Counted from the first letter of the stretch, positions 42,044-51,845 are shown. The stretch is DNA of 64,000 nt from Kribbella antiqua (GCF_004345665.1 NZ_SLWR01000010.1:91977-155976), one strand, 5' to 3'. The notes: generated from the letters alone by a model not told the origin. Program-made: numbers and translations.

Positions 42044-42695
42044 GCTGCGGATGCGGGCCGGCCAGGGGTGGTCCGGGTGGAGGTGGTCGATCATGTCGGC
42101 CAGCCAGGTGCGTTGGGCGCCGGTGAGGAGGGGCAGGGCGGCGGCGAGGTCGTGCTGGTCCTTGGGGCGATTCAGGCGGGCCTTGTAGGCGAGGGCCATC
42201 TCGGGGTTCAGGTAGCGGATGCCGTCGGGCGCCGTCCAGGTGATCCCGTCGAGGGCATAGTCGAGCGTCGGATCGCGCCGGAAGACCCAGCGGCCGTCGC
42301 GGTCCGGGTTCGGTTGCAGATCGAACTCCCAGGGCGCGAGGGGCGTGCTTCCGCAACCAGATCTGGTCGGCGTCCTCCGGCTGTTCCGGGCGCTCGTCGG
42401 TCAACGGCTGGAACCGTCCGCCGGCGTTCGACCACAGGTCATAGCTGCCCTTGAGGTGGATCCGCAGCTTCTCGATATCCCGCCGCCACAGCGACACGTC
42501 GAGGTCCTCGTGCTCCCGCCGTACGCCGGTGAACGCCTCGATCGCCCACCCGCCGTTGACCCACCACTCCCCCTCGTACCCCGCCAGCACCCGCTGCGCA
42601 TCGACCGGAGTCGACACCTTCCACGGCCCATACAACCGATGAAACGCCAACTCCTCCGGTTCCAGCCCCTCGTCGTACCAAACCCGCTCCTCCAC
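42032..42695 (-). pseudogene. Frameshifted nucleotidyltransferase (aminoglycoside-adenylyltransferase-like)
   Basis: From GTG 42695 (GGGGAG upstream) the frame reads GEWWVNGGWAIEAFTGVRRE and HEDLDVSLWRRDIEKLRIHL, a nucleotidyltransferase core with its paired acids. At the G4 run 42340-42343 (CCCC in the message) the frame breaks; shifting one base restores a matching C-terminal half: APWEFDLQPN, VFRRDPTLDYALDGITW, GIRYLNPEMALAYKARL, RPKDQHDLAAALPLL, ending at a TGA at 42032-42034. An indel in a homopolymer, either real or a sequencing error. Rejoined length about 220 aa. Confidence 0.8.
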
Positions 42696-42778
42696 CAGCT
42701 CTCCCCTCCCACCACAACAGTCACCCGACGCTAGCCCGCACGGCCCGAGACAGCTACTGGAGGCTCCGGAAGCACCTT

Positions 42779-42845
42779 CGGACACCTTCCCGGGACCTCG
42801 GACACCTGGCCAGATGTCCGCAGTCCCCGGTTGGTGTCCGCAGCC
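42779..42845. repeat. Dispersed intergenic palindromic repeat, copy 1
   Basis: CGGACA followed by TCCCGGGACCTCGGACA and the palindrome GGACACCTGGCCAGATGTCC, ending GTGTCCGCAGCC. A same-length copy lies at 57489-57555; the shared 58-bp core is 49/58 identical. The palindrome is preserved as GGACAYCTGRCCAGRTGTCC. Confidence 0.85.
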
Positions 42846-42874
42846 ATACCCGTACTCCCCGGGACCGGGTGGTG

Positions 42875-43064
42875 GCATGGGACGGCCCGGCTCGGGAGGG
42901 GTCCGAGCCGGGCCGTGGGTGACCGGGGTGGGTGGTGGCCCGGGCGGGGGCGCCGCGCGAAGTTCGCCGACGCCCTGCAGTACGCCGGGGCGCCGGGCAT
43001 GCGACGGCCCGGCTCGGGAGGGGTCCGAGTCGGGCCGTCGGTGACCGGGGAGGGTGGTGACCCG
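42875..43064. repeat. Duplicated hairpin block (two ~62-bp copies, 122 bp apart)
   Basis: GACGGCCCGGCTCGGGAGGGG begins at 42881 and again at 43003, and the next ~40 bases match with about four substitutions. Copy A folds into a perfect 13-bp stem (42883-42895 with 42903-42915). With the dispersed repeat it fills the 450-bp gap between the broken nucleotidyltransferase gene and etfA; I see no gene there. Confidence 0.85.
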
Positions 43065-43105
43065 GTCGGGTGGCCGGAGGTCGAGGGGTGAACTCCGGTC
43101 GGGTT

Positions 43106-43137
43106 CGGCTGGGGCCCGAGGGGAAGGGCCCCAGCCG
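43106..43137 (-). terminator. Hairpin after etfA
   Basis: 12-bp stem (43106-43117 with 43126-43137) starting 10 bp beyond the etfA stop. No T-run follows on the minus strand, so it may be a factor-dependent terminator or mRNA 3'-end stabiliser. Confidence 0.65.
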
Positions 43138-43146
43138 GGGGTGGTG

Positions 43147-44103
<957 letters not shown>

Positions 44104-44117
44104 GAACGACTCGCCCC

Positions 44118-44900
44118 TCAGAGGAACTTGTTGGTGGACAGGAACTCGACAAGCTGGGCAGCGCCGCTGCCGTCCTCGTCGGCGACGATCGTGCCGGCCG
44201 AACGCGGCGGCCGGGCGGTCACCTCGACGACCTCGGTCCAGGCCGACGAACCGCCGACCTGGTCGGGCGAGATCTCCAGGTCGGCCAGCGACCAGGTCTG
44301 CACCGGCTTCTTCTTCGCCGCCATGATGCCCTTGAACGACGGGTACCGCGGCTCGTTCGCCTGGTCCGAAACGCTCAGCACCAGCGGCAGCGTGCCCTCG
44401 ATCGTGTCGCTCGCGGTGTCGCCGTCACGGCGGATCCGGACGGTCTGCCCGTCGACGGTCACCTCCGAGCCCAGCGTCACGGCCGGCAGCCCGAGCCGCT
44501 CCGACACCATCGCCGGGACGACACCCATCGACCCGTCGGTCGAGCCCATCCCGAACACGACCAGGTCGGCCTCGAGCTTGGCCAGCGCCTTCGACAAGAT
44601 CAGCGACGTCGCCACCGCGTCCGAGCCGTGGATGGCGTCGTCGATCACGTGGACACCGGCATCGGCGCCCATCTGGAGACCCTTCTTCACCGCGTCGGCG
44701 GCCTGCTCCGGGCCGACGGTCAGCACCGTCACCTCGGCATCTCCGGCTTCCTTCACGGTCAACGCGGTCTCAACGGCATATTCGTCCAGCTCGGACAGCA
44801 ACCCGTCGACACCGGCGCGGTCCACCGTGTTGTCCTCCGGGCGGAAGCGGCGGTCCGCGGTGGCATCCGGCACGAACTTCGCGCAGACGACGATCTTCAT
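44118..44900 (-). CDS. etfB: Electron transfer flavoprotein beta subunit
   Basis: 260 aa. MKIVVCAKFVPDATADRRFR start; the AMP-binding and recognition-loop region is VFGMGSTDGSMGVVPAMVSE followed by RLGLPAVTLGSEV. First gene of the etfBA operon; the etfB-etfA-methyltransferase neighbourhood resembles Rv3029c-Rv3028c-Rv3030 of M. tuberculosis. An 18-bp palindrome lies about 50 bp upstream. Confidence 0.96.
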   Translation of the reverse strand: MKIVVCAKFVPDATADRRFRPEDNTVDRAGVDGLLSELDEYAVETALTVKEAGDAEVTVLTVGPEQAADAVKKGLQMGADAGVHVIDDAIHGSDAVATSLILSKALAKLEADLVVFGMGSTDGSMGVVPAMVSERLGLPAVTLGSEVTVDGQTVRIRRDGDTASDTIEGTLPLVLSVSDQANEPRYPSFKGIMAAKKKPVQTWSLADLEISPDQVGGSSAWTEVVEVTARPPRSAGTIVADEDGSGAAQLVEFLSTNKFL

Positions 44901-44950
44901 AGCGTGTGGGACCCCTTCTGGTTAACGGTCTCTCCCAAGCCTGCCACGGA

Positions 44951-44968
44951 TGTTACTCGCGAGAAACA
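44951..44968. promoter_or_regulatory. Candidate TetR-type operator upstream of etfBA
   Basis: TGTTACTCGCGAGAAACA is an 18-bp palindrome with one mismatched pair (TGTTnCTCG/CGAGnAACA). It is in the 199-bp divergent gap between etfB and the methyltransferase gene. The form is common for TetR-family regulators of fatty-acid catabolism genes; the regulator is not in this window. Confidence 0.5.
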
Positions 44969-45099
44969 TAAGTCGCGTGCGAGTCCCATCACAGTCCGCC
45001 GTACGGCGCGCGAACCCTGACCCTGCCTGCTTATCCGAGCGGACCGATCAGGACAAGTGGGACACGGCGTGAAGCGCAGCACGGCCTAAGCTGACCCGG

Positions 45100-45825
45100 G
45101 TGACCGAGACGTTACCGCTCACCGGCGAGAGAACAGCGCCCGGCATCTGGCACGAGAACTACTGGTTCGCGCGTCATGAGGCTGCCTACCGCTGGATCAC
45201 GGCGAATCTGCCGTTGACCGGTCGCGTCCTCGACGCCGGCTGCGGCGAGGGTTACGGCGCGGAGCTGCTCCGCCTGGCCGGGGCGGACTCCGTGACCGGT
45301 CTCGACTATGAAGATACGACGTTGCGGCACGTCAAACGCGTTTATCCACAGGTCAATGTGGCGAAGGGCAATCTCGTCCAGACGCCCTTCGCGGACGGCG
45401 CCTTCACGCTCATCACTTCGCTGCAGACGATCGAGCATCTGTGGGAGCAGCCGCGGTTCGTCGCGGAGTGCGCGCGCATGCTCGAACCGACCGGCACGCT
45501 CATCCTCAGCACACCCAACAGGCTCACATTCCCGAGCGGCAACTGGTACCACACGCGCGAGCTGACCGCCGCCGAGTTCACCGAACTGCTCGAGCCACAC
45601 TTCGACATCACCCACGCACTGGGGCTTCACCATGGCGCTAGACTGCGCACCTGGGAGGAGCAGCACGGGTCCTGCGTCGACGCCCAATTGGCGACCGAGT
45701 ACGACGACTGGACGCCCGAGCTGAAGCAGCTCGTACAGAGCACGCGGCACGAGGACTTCGAGATTCGCCCAGACCAGGCAGACCTGGACGAATCTCTCGA
45801 TCTCGTGCTCGTCGCGACCCCCTAG
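45100..45825 (+). CDS. Class I SAM methyltransferase, Rv3030-like
   Basis: 241 aa, GTG start. LPLTGERTAPGIWHENYWFARHE is a characteristic N-terminus; motif I is VLDAGCGEGYGAELLRLAG, then GLDYEDTT and the post-I region VNVAKGNLVQTPFADGAF. In mycobacteria the homologue beside etfBA takes part in polymethylated polysaccharide synthesis; synteny suggests the orthologue, but the partner GH57 and glycosyltransferase genes are not next door here. Its TAG shares the CTAG tetramer with the stop of the convergent gene. Confidence 0.82.
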   Translation: MTETLPLTGERTAPGIWHENYWFARHEAAYRWITANLPLTGRVLDAGCGEGYGAELLRLAGADSVTGLDYEDTTLRHVKRVYPQVNVAKGNLVQTPFADGAFTLITSLQTIEHLWEQPRFVAECARMLEPTGTLILSTPNRLTFPSGNWYHTRELTAAEFTELLEPHFDITHALGLHHGARLRTWEEQHGSCVDAQLATEYDDWTPELKQLVQSTRHEDFEIRPDQADLDESLDLVLVATP

Positions 45826-46853
45826 GGACGGACGAAGCGCTCGATGATCTTGCCGGCGATCAGGTAGACCAGGGCGGCGATGCCCCAGTTCACCAGCAGG
45901 GTGTTCTTCGCGGTCTCGAGCCGGAACAGGTCCTTGAACGGGCCCACCAGGTCGTGCCCGCGCTCCAGCACCCACCGGACGATCTCGTTGCTCTGGTTGG
46001 TCTGATCGAGCGCCGTGAACAGCGCGCCGAGCGCGAGTACGGCGGCAGCGATCACCGCGATCAGCCAGATCAGCGAGGCGATCAGGTTCCGCAGGCGCCG
46101 TACGCCGGAACCGACCGCCGACACGGCCTGCTTCCCCTTGCCCGGCGGCTCCTTGGCCACGGGCTTGTTGCCTACGGCACCAGCCGAAGCGCTGACCTTG
46201 CCGACCGGCTTGGTCACCGAGGTCTCCGCCGGATCCTTGCCACCGGCAACCGAAGCAGTCGGAGCGCCCGATGCGGAAGCCTCAGCCGCCGCCTTCTCCC
46301 GGGCCTTCTGTTCGGCGACGATCTCCGCCGCTGTCTTCGGCCGGACGGGTTTCGTTGCCGTCGCCGTCGTACCACGCGCGCTCGTACCGGCGTCCCCCGC
46401 GGTCTCCGCGCCGGTGTCTGTCACTGCGTCCTCTGACGGCTTCACCGCCTTGTCGGCAGCCTTCTCGTCACCCACGTCGTCCATCTCCTCAGCCGGGGTT
46501 GGTTCCTCGTCCCGCGCCGCTTCCGGAGCCGGCGGTCTCCTACGCCGGCTGACCGGGACCGGGCGCGGCGACAACCTGCGCCGGGCTCCCGCGATCGGGG
46601 CCGGTGCCGCTGTCCTGCCGTCCACTGCCTGCACCTCTGGGTCCAACCTACGGTCCACACCCACGTCCAGACCCGCGACCGCGCTCCGCGCACCCGCCGG
46701 GTCAGCACTCGTTTCAAGCGCTGGTTCCAACGTAGCGCTGCCGGGTTCCGTCACGATCGGAACCGGGTCGACCGCGCGCGTCCGCGCCCGCGTGATCGAG
46801 CCGTCGGCCGCAGCCTGATCGAGCGACCGATCAGGGCCCGTCTGGTCAGCCAC
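45822..46853 (-). CDS. Actinobacterial membrane protein with long disordered N-terminus, 343 aa
   Basis: Residues 1 to ~235 are Ala/Pro/Glu/Lys-rich and low complexity; two C-terminal helices follow (LIASLIWLIAVIAAAVLALGALF and TLLVNWGIAALVYLIAGKII) around a ~40-residue loop with DQTNQSNEIVRWVLERGHDLV. The C-terminal ~110 residues look conserved while the N-terminus is likely variable; an internal Met near residue 123 could be an alternative start. Function unknown. The start overlaps the acyltransferase stop (8 bp). Confidence 0.7.
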   Translation of the reverse strand: MADQTGPDRSLDQAAADGSITRARTRAVDPVPIVTEPGSATLEPALETSADPAGARSAVAGLDVGVDRRLDPEVQAVDGRTAAPAPIAGARRRLSPRPVPVSRRRRPPAPEAARDEEPTPAEEMDDVGDEKAADKAVKPSEDAVTDTGAETAGDAGTSARGTTATATKPVRPKTAAEIVAEQKAREKAAAEASASGAPTASVAGGKDPAETSVTKPVGKVSASAGAVGNKPVAKEPPGKGKQAVSAVGSGVRRLRNLIASLIWLIAVIAAAVLALGALFTALDQTNQSNEIVRWVLERGHDLVGPFKDLFRLETAKNTLLVNWGIAALVYLIAGKIIERFVRP

Positions 46854-47799
46854 GCCGGGTCTCCTCTCCGACTGTCAACCGATCGTGCGCGTCATCCAAC
46901 CGAACGTGTGGGACATAGTGCCCGACTGGCGAGTAACTTGAGAACCCCTCGCCCTCAACTCCGCCATCACCAGCCGCTCCCCTGTCGTTACCCACAGCTT
47001 CCCCAGGTACGGCGCTCGTACTCGGGAGGATCGATGCAGGATCCGCCGGGGCCTCCGTCCCGGGTTGCGGGGTGGTGGGGCTCCCGGCGCTGGGGGCCGT
47101 CCCGGGTTTCGGGGTTGGGGGCTTCCCGGCGCGAAGTAGTGCCGCGGTACGTTCGTTCGCTTCGGCCAGGCCCGCCAGGTAGGCGCGGCGCTGGGCGTCG
47201 GCGGCGTAGCGGGCGGCCCGGTCGCCGACCACCACGGCCGGGACTCCCGCGGCCACGGCGTACGACGGAATGTTGCCACGGGCAACGCTGTTCGCGCCGA
47301 TCACCACGCCCCGGCCGATATCGGTTCCGCGGGTGACCGTGACCTTCGTGGCCAGCCAGCAGTCCGGGCCGATCCGGACCGGCGACTTGAGCAGGCCCTG
47401 GTCCTTGATCGGCAGGCCGAGGTCCTCGGTCTTGTGGTCGAAGTCGCAGATGTAGGTCCAGTCGGCGATCAGCGTGGAGGCGCCGATCTCGATGTCCAGG
47501 TAGCAGTTCACCGTGACGTCGCGGGCGAACACCACCTTGTCGCCGATCCGCAATGTCCCCTCGTGCGCGCGCAGCCGGGTCTCGTCGCCGAGGTGCACGA
47601 ACTTGCCGAGGATGATCCGGCCGTGCCCGGGCCGTGCGACGATCTCCAGCTTCTTGCCCAGGAAGACGAATCCCTCGGTGATCACCTGTGGATGGCGCAG
47701 CTTGAACCAGGCGAACCGCCAGTAGCGTTTCAGGTAGTACGGCGTCCACGCTCGATGACGCACCACCCAGCGCAAATTCGCCGCGGTCAGCAACCGCAT
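46846..47799 (-). CDS. Left-handed beta-helix (hexapeptide) acyltransferase, 317 aa
   Basis: Residues ~45-195 carry hexapeptide turns: GRIILGKFVHLGDETRL, RIGDKVVFARDVTVNCYL, RIGPDCWLATKVTVTRGTDI and GRGVVIGANSVARGNIPSYA, the last being the usual end cap of galactoside/maltose acetyltransferase-like enzymes. The N-terminus (YYLKRYWRFAWFKLRHP) is basic. The final ~100 residues are a Pro/Ala-rich tail not seen in typical members. It probably modifies a sugar of the cell envelope; acceptor unknown. Confidence 0.85.
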   Translation of the reverse strand: MRLLTAANLRWVVRHRAWTPYYLKRYWRFAWFKLRHPQVITEGFVFLGKKLEIVARPGHGRIILGKFVHLGDETRLRAHEGTLRIGDKVVFARDVTVNCYLDIEIGASTLIADWTYICDFDHKTEDLGLPIKDQGLLKSPVRIGPDCWLATKVTVTRGTDIGRGVVIGANSVARGNIPSYAVAAGVPAVVVGDRAARYAADAQRRAYLAGLAEANERTAALLRAGKPPTPKPGTAPSAGSPTTPQPGTEAPADPASILPSTSAVPGEAVGNDRGAAGDGGVEGEGFSSYSPVGHYVPHVRLDDAHDRLTVGEETRRG

Positions 47800-47808
47800 C
47801 CAATCACC

Positions 47809-48756
47809 CTACTGCGCGAGGCCTGTAATGCTGACGTTGTAGTACAGCTCGTCGGGTACGACGGCCGACAGCGCCTTGTCCACCTTCGACAGCTGCAGCC
47901 ACGACTTGTACGCGAACATCCGCCAGCCGAACCCGAGCTTCTGCTCCGGTACGGCGGCCTCGAACGTACGGATCGGCCACCCGACCCAGGCGGCCAGCAA
48001 CTCCTCGGTGACAGTACGCACGTCGGCCGCACCCGCCCGCGAAGCCATCCGGGCCAGCGTGTCCGGGTCGAACGTGTGCAGGTCGACCACGGCCTCCAGG
48101 GCGGCGGCCCGGGACGACTCGTCCAGCTCCTCCTGCGGACGACGCCAATGCGACAGCGCGGGCAACTTGGTGACGTTCGTCGTTGCCCACCAGGTGAAGC
48201 GGGACAGCCGGCGGGCGACGAAATCGCCGTACCGGGTGGGCTCGCCGCAGATGACGAAGCGGCCGCCGGGCTTGAGTACCCGCAGCATCTCGCGGAAGGC
48301 GAGCTCGACGTCCGGGATGTGGTGGATGACCGCGTGCCCGATGACCAGGTCGAAGGTGTTGTCGTCGTACGGCAGCTTCTCGGCGTCGGCGACCCGGCCC
48401 TCGATCGCGAAGCCGAGGGTGCCGGCGTTCTTCTTGGCCGCCTCGACCATGCCGGGCGAGAGGTCGGTGACGTGCGCCTCGTCGATGACCCCGGCCAGCT
48501 TGAGGTTCAGGGTGAAGAAGCCGGTGCCGGCGCCGATCTCCAGCGACTTGCCGTAGGGCCAGCCGTCCGATCCGGCGACGGCGGTGAAGCGGTCACGCGC
48601 GTAGTCGACGCAGCGTTCGTCGTACGAGATGGACCACTTCTCGTCGTACGTCGAGGCTTCCCAGTCGTGGTAGAGCACCTGGGCGAGCTTGTTGTCGGTC
48701 CAGGCCGCCTCGACCTCTTCGGCGGTGGCGGCGGGCTTCTCGGCGGAGGTGGTCAA
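47809..48756 (-). CDS. Class I SAM-dependent methyltransferase, 315 aa
   Basis: TTG start with AGGGA 8 nt upstream, one base after the enoyl-CoA hydratase stop. Motif I LEIGAGTGFFTLNLKLAG, post-I FAIEGRVADAEKLPYDDNTF, and GHAVIHHIPDVELAFREMLR plus VLKPGGRFVICGEPTRYG are UbiE/Coq5-like. The C-terminal ~90 residues (LLAAWVGWPIRTFEAAVP ...) are specific to this group. Substrate unknown. Overlapping frames and tight spacing put it in an operon with the hydratase. Confidence 0.85.
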   Translation of the reverse strand: MTTSAEKPAATAEEVEAAWTDNKLAQVLYHDWEASTYDEKWSISYDERCVDYARDRFTAVAGSDGWPYGKSLEIGAGTGFFTLNLKLAGVIDEAHVTDLSPGMVEAAKKNAGTLGFAIEGRVADAEKLPYDDNTFDLVIGHAVIHHIPDVELAFREMLRVLKPGGRFVICGEPTRYGDFVARRLSRFTWWATTNVTKLPALSHWRRPQEELDESSRAAALEAVVDLHTFDPDTLARMASRAGAADVRTVTEELLAAWVGWPIRTFEAAVPEQKLGFGWRMFAYKSWLQLSKVDKALSAVVPDELYYNVSITGLAQ

Positions 48757-48757
48757 A

Positions 48758-49537
48758 TCAGTTTCCCTTGAACTCGGCCTTGCCAGGGCCGTTCTCGACG
48801 AAGGACTTCATCCCGATCGCGCGGTCCTCGGTGGCGAACAGCGCGGCGAACTGCTGCCGCTCGATCTCCAGCCCGGTCGCCAGGTCGACGCCAAGGCCGG
48901 AGTCGATCGCTTCCTTGGCGGCGCGCAGGGCCAGCGCGGCACCGCGGGTGAATTGCGAAGCCCAGGCAACAGCTTCCTCGTAAACCGATGCCGCCGGCAC
49001 GACCTTGTCGACCAGACCGAGTGACAGTGACTCGGCGGCGTCCACGAAGCGACCGGTGTAGATCAAGTCCTTGGCCTTGGATGCGCCGATCAGCCGGGAC
49101 AGCCGCTGCGTGCCGCCGGCGCCCGGGATGATGCCGAGCAGGATCTCGGGCTGGCCGAGCTTGGCGTCCTCGGCGGCGATCCGGTAGTCGGCGCACAGGG
49201 CCAGTTCGCAACCGCCGCCAAGCGCATAACCGGTGATCGCGGCAACGGTCGGCTTCGGGATGGCGGCGACCGCGGACAGCGAGGACTGGAGCGGGCCGGA
49301 GCGCTTGACCATGTCGGCGTACGACATGTCGGCCATCTCCTTGATGTCCGCGCCGGCCGCGAAGACGCGCTCACCGCCGTAGATGACAACCGCGCGGACG
49401 TCATCGTTCGCAGTGGCCTCGAACGCGGCGGAGCGGATCTCCTCCTGGACCTGGACGTTCAGCGCGTTCATCTTCGGCCGGTCCAGCCGGATCGTGCCGA
49501 CACCGTCGCTCACGGTGAGGTTGACGAACTCGCCCAT
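48758..49537 (-). CDS. Enoyl-CoA hydratase/isomerase family protein (EchA8-like)
   Basis: 259 aa crotonase. RVFAAGADIKEMADMSY binds the CoA adenine/oxyanion; both catalytic acids are in place: Glu of ALGGGCELALCADY and Glu of LGQPEILLGIIPGAGGTQRL. A genuine hydratase in beta-oxidation is likely, converting 2-enoyl-CoA to 3-hydroxyacyl-CoA. First gene of a minus-strand set with the methyltransferase. Confidence 0.92.
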   Translation of the reverse strand: MGEFVNLTVSDGVGTIRLDRPKMNALNVQVQEEIRSAAFEATANDDVRAVVIYGGERVFAAGADIKEMADMSYADMVKRSGPLQSSLSAVAAIPKPTVAAITGYALGGGCELALCADYRIAAEDAKLGQPEILLGIIPGAGGTQRLSRLIGASKAKDLIYTGRFVDAAESLSLGLVDKVVPAASVYEEAVAWASQFTRGAALALRAAKEAIDSGLGVDLATGLEIERQQFAALFATEDRAIGMKSFVENGPGKAEFKGN

Positions 49538-49597
49538 CGCCTCGCTCCTAAACAGTCCAGGGGTCGCTACCCGTCGGTCACAACTCCGGAACCGTAC

Positions 49598-49615
49598 CGG
49601 ACCAGTCCTGGTCCG
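49598..49615. promoter_or_regulatory. 18-bp palindrome between Gfo/Idh and hydratase genes
   Basis: CGGACCAG-TC-CTGGTCCG is a perfect 8-bp inverted repeat with a 2-bp centre, in the 93-bp gap upstream of the hydratase. Short centre and lack of a T-run favour an operator over a terminator. Confidence 0.45.
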
Positions 49616-49630
49616 TGTACTGCGGGGACG

Positions 49631-50674
49631 CTACAACTCCACCGGTTGCCCCGAGACCGCGGACCGCCGCGCCGCGTCGACGATCCGGAGCGTCCGCAGG
49701 CCGACGGCACCATCGGGCTGCGGTACGACCGCGGGCGTCTTACCGGCCACCGCCGGGCCCGACTCGCGCACCGCGTGCAGGAAGGTGCGCAGCATCGAAG
49801 CGTCGAAGTTGGAGCCGATCGGCAGGTACACCTCACCGGAGGCGTCGGTCCCGCCGACGTGCGGCAGGAACGGCTCGATCTCCACCGAACCCTTGGTGCC
49901 GGTCACCTGCAAAGACACGCCACCCCAGGTCGGGCCGTTGTCCGGCACGCTCCACGAGCAGTCGATGGTTGCCAGCAGCCCGTTGTCGTAGGTGATCGTG
50001 ACCAGGCCCCCCGTCTCCACGGACACACCCTTGTCCTGGTGCAGGACGTGGTTCGCGGCCGCGTAGACCCGCTTGGCCGACGCACCGCCGGTCAGCCCGT
50101 CGATCAGGTCGGCACAGTGCACGGTGTGGTCGACCAGCGCTCCCCCACCGGCCAGCTTGGCGTCGGTGAACCACTGCCGCTGGTCGTAAGGGATCTTCCC
50201 GTTGTTCGTCCCCAGTACGGCGAAGACGTCGCCGAGCAGACCGGCCTCGACGGACGCTCGCAGCCGCAGGTAGGAGGGCGCGAAGCGGACCGGGTAGGCG
50301 ACCATGAGGATCACACCGGCGTCCGTGCAGGCGGCCAGCATCGCCTCGCCGTCCGCGACCTCTGTAGCCAGTGGCTTCTCACACAGCACATGGGCGCCGG
50401 CAGCCGCCGCCCGCTCGACCAGCTCGCGGTGCCGGGCGTTTTCGCTTGTCACTACGACGGCATCCGGTCCCCACGCGAACAGGTCGTCGTACGAGTCCAC
50501 ATAGGCCACGCCATGCTGCTCGGCAAACTCTGCGCCCCGCGGTTTGGCATCGGGCGCGGAGGCGCCATCGGGGTCTGCGGACAGGACGTCGACGTCCGGC
50601 ATCGCACCGAGCAGCGAGACGTAAGAGGCGGCATGGGTGTGCGCGAACGAAGCGATCGCAACCTTCAGGGTCAT
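49631..50674 (-). CDS. Gfo/Idh/MocA-family oxidoreductase, 347 aa
   Basis: N-terminal Rossmann domain (KVAIASFAHTHAASYVSLL replaces the usual GxGxxG, as in several members), VVTSENARHRELVERAAAAG and HVLCEKPLATEVADGEAML with the conserved EKP lysine. The C-terminal alpha/beta domain has GGALVDHTVHCADLIDGL, providing the catalytic His/Asp. Probably acts on a sugar or inositol. ATGA overlap with the paralogous gene upstream. Confidence 0.88.
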   Translation of the reverse strand: MTLKVAIASFAHTHAASYVSLLGAMPDVDVLSADPDGASAPDAKPRGAEFAEQHGVAYVDSYDDLFAWGPDAVVVTSENARHRELVERAAAAGAHVLCEKPLATEVADGEAMLAACTDAGVILMVAYPVRFAPSYLRLRASVEAGLLGDVFAVLGTNNGKIPYDQRQWFTDAKLAGGGALVDHTVHCADLIDGLTGGASAKRVYAAANHVLHQDKGVSVETGGLVTITYDNGLLATIDCSWSVPDNGPTWGGVSLQVTGTKGSVEIEPFLPHVGGTDASGEVYLPIGSNFDASMLRTFLHAVRESGPAVAGKTPAVVPQPDGAVGLRTLRIVDAARRSAVSGQPVEL

Positions 50675-51693
50675 GCCACTGCTCCAGTCGGGTCGAAGGT
50701 CGTCATGTCGATCGTGCGGCCGGTCGCCATCGACTCACGGGCGGCCTCGGCCAGGTACACCGCGATGGCGCCGTCAGAGGCGAGCACCCGAGGCTCCGCG
50801 CCGCCGCGCAGGGCAACCGCCAACTCGCGAAGCTGGGTCAGGTAAGGACTCTCCCCCAGCGTCGACGCCGGGATGAGCAGGTCGCCGCCCACTCCGCTGT
50901 CCTGGAGCTCCTCGGAGTACCCCGTGCCGGCCTCGGTCGAGTACTTCAGTACGCCGGTGGAGCCTGCGACCGTGAACCCGGACTGGAACTTGGTCCCGGT
51001 AGCACCCCAGGTCGCGCGGCAGTGGCTGATCGCACCGGTGTCGTGGGTCATCGTGACGTGCGCCGCCACGTTGACCGGGCTCATCCCGTCCACGGTCGGC
51101 GGGTTCTGTACGGCGTACACGCTCAACACCTCGCCACACAGCCACCGGGCCTGGTCGAGGTCGTGGACCATCAGATCCATGATCACTCCTCCGGACCGGG
51201 CCACGTCGCGGTACCACCCGGCACCGGCCGGCGACGAGGCCTGGCGGAAGAACCGCGCGACCGCCACCTCACCGACCCGGCCCGCGCGGAGGGCGTCGTA
51301 CGCCGCGCTGTAGGCCGGAAAGAATCGGACCACGTGGGCCGGGTAGACCTTCACGCCGGCGGCCGACGCGGCCGCGATCACTTCGTGCGAGTCGGCTGCC
51401 GTCAGCGTCAGCGGCTTCTCGCAGATCACGTTCCGGCCGGCCTTGATCGCGGCCAGCGCGATCTCCTTGTGGGTCGGCGACGGGGTGACGATGTCGACGA
51501 ACTCGACTTCCTTGAACAGGCCGTCGAGGGACGGCGCCAGCTCCAGCCCGTACTGCTCGGCGAGCTCGGGAGCGCCGGCCTCGGAGTGCACCAGGACGCG
51601 GGCGCCGAGTGCCTTCCAGGCGGAGACGTGCAGATGCGAGATGTTGCCCGCGCCGATCAGACCGACGGTCAGATCGGCCAGCTGTTCCGACAT
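50671..51693 (-). CDS. Gfo/Idh/MocA-family oxidoreductase, 340 aa
   Basis: VGLIGAGNISHLHVSAWKALG is the NAD-binding motif, RNVICEKPLTLTAADSHEV the EKP motif and GGVIMDLMVHDLDQARWLCG the catalytic segment. Start MSEQLADL at 51693 was chosen over an in-frame extension to 51720. It pairs with the downstream paralogue, suggesting sequential or heteromeric action on a polyol or sugar; no sugar transporter is adjacent to name the substrate. Confidence 0.88.
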   Translation of the reverse strand: MSEQLADLTVGLIGAGNISHLHVSAWKALGARVLVHSEAGAPELAEQYGLELAPSLDGLFKEVEFVDIVTPSPTHKEIALAAIKAGRNVICEKPLTLTAADSHEVIAAASAAGVKVYPAHVVRFFPAYSAAYDALRAGRVGEVAVARFFRQASSPAGAGWYRDVARSGGVIMDLMVHDLDQARWLCGEVLSVYAVQNPPTVDGMSPVNVAAHVTMTHDTGAISHCRATWGATGTKFQSGFTVAGSTGVLKYSTEAGTGYSEELQDSGVGGDLLIPASTLGESPYLTQLRELAVALRGGAEPRVLASDGAIAVYLAEAARESMATGRTIDMTTFDPTGAVA

Positions 51694-51845
51694 GAGGTCC
51701 CTTACATGAGTCGCAGGCACAGGGGTGAGTTAGTAACGGTTCTTGCGTATCATTGCGCACAGGCGTTCGCAACCACCGTCTCATGAGCACAACCAACTTT
51801 GTTATCGATAAGCCACCCCGTGCAGGCGACGGTTTGAGAGGACTT

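Noticed and set aside
51802..51811. TTATCGATAA palindrome upstream of glgX as a firm operator
   Set aside because: Ten bases only and AT-rich palindromes of this size arise by chance; mentioned with glgX but not called as a site.
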